Shown: positions 5,474 through 5,493 of the stretch, one piece after another | How the letters are laid out: every line of letters begins with the position of its first letter | Numbering within the stretch: the first letter of the stretch is position 1 | Assembly: GCA_025359005.1 (NCBI GenBank) | Contig: JANYHP010000335.1 | Span: 1-5,493 of the forward strand | Direction of reading: 5' to 3' | Length of the DNA: 5,493 bases | Origin: Hyphomicrobiaceae bacterium | GTDB taxonomy: Bacteria > Pseudomonadota > Alphaproteobacteria > Rhizobiales > Hyphomicrobiaceae | The notes under the pieces: generated by a model | Told to the model about the DNA's origin: nothing | Databases searched by the model: none | The model's input: only the letters and a program-made list of their open reading frames with translations | Made by a program: the position numbers and the translations under genes

Positions 5474-5493
5474 CACCAGTCTTGCCGCAAACG

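Overview
The window looks like chromosomal DNA of a GC-rich alphaproteobacterium, most likely in the Hyphomicrobiales. This rests on the fabA-fabB pair, a HemB whose metal site carries Asp instead of Cys, a Flp/PilA-type pilin, a livH-type permease with a soluble N-terminal domain, and short palindromic intergenic repeats of the kind common in that order. No database search was possible, so the placement is from family knowledge.

Layout, left to right. Positions 1-167 hold a strong hairpin and a CtrA-like box upstream of a small type IVb (Flp) pilin gene (168-341, +). It converges on a branched-chain amino acid type ABC permease gene (369-1700, -), with only 27 bp between the two stops. A gap of about 240 bp follows, with facing halves of a CCCTCACCC-type repeat, and then hemB (1939-2985, -), encoding porphobilinogen synthase. 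A 286-bp divergent promoter region separates hemB from fabA (3272-3796, +), encoding the 3-hydroxydecanoyl-ACP dehydratase/isomerase. fabB (4088-5326, +), encoding the partner 3-oxoacyl-ACP synthase I, follows after a 291-bp gap that holds a palindromic repeat. Past fabB, 5327-5493 is non-coding and contains a striking long inverted repeat plus a diverged third copy of its arm.

Functionally, fabA and fabB form the anaerobic unsaturated fatty acid pathway: FabA dehydrates and isomerises the C10 intermediate and FabB elongates the cis product. hemB supplies tetrapyrroles and is divergently arranged, so it may share regulatory DNA with fabA. The permease has no visible ABC partners, and the pilin has no visible assembly genes; both would depend on genes outside the window.

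No new defence, mobile or biosynthetic system is visible. The least-explained material lies between genes: the 26-bp-arm palindrome with a 4-nt asymmetric bulge after fabB, the palindrome splitting fabA from fabB, and the unclear 5' end of the permease, where a single extra base may hide a lipoprotein-type signal peptide.
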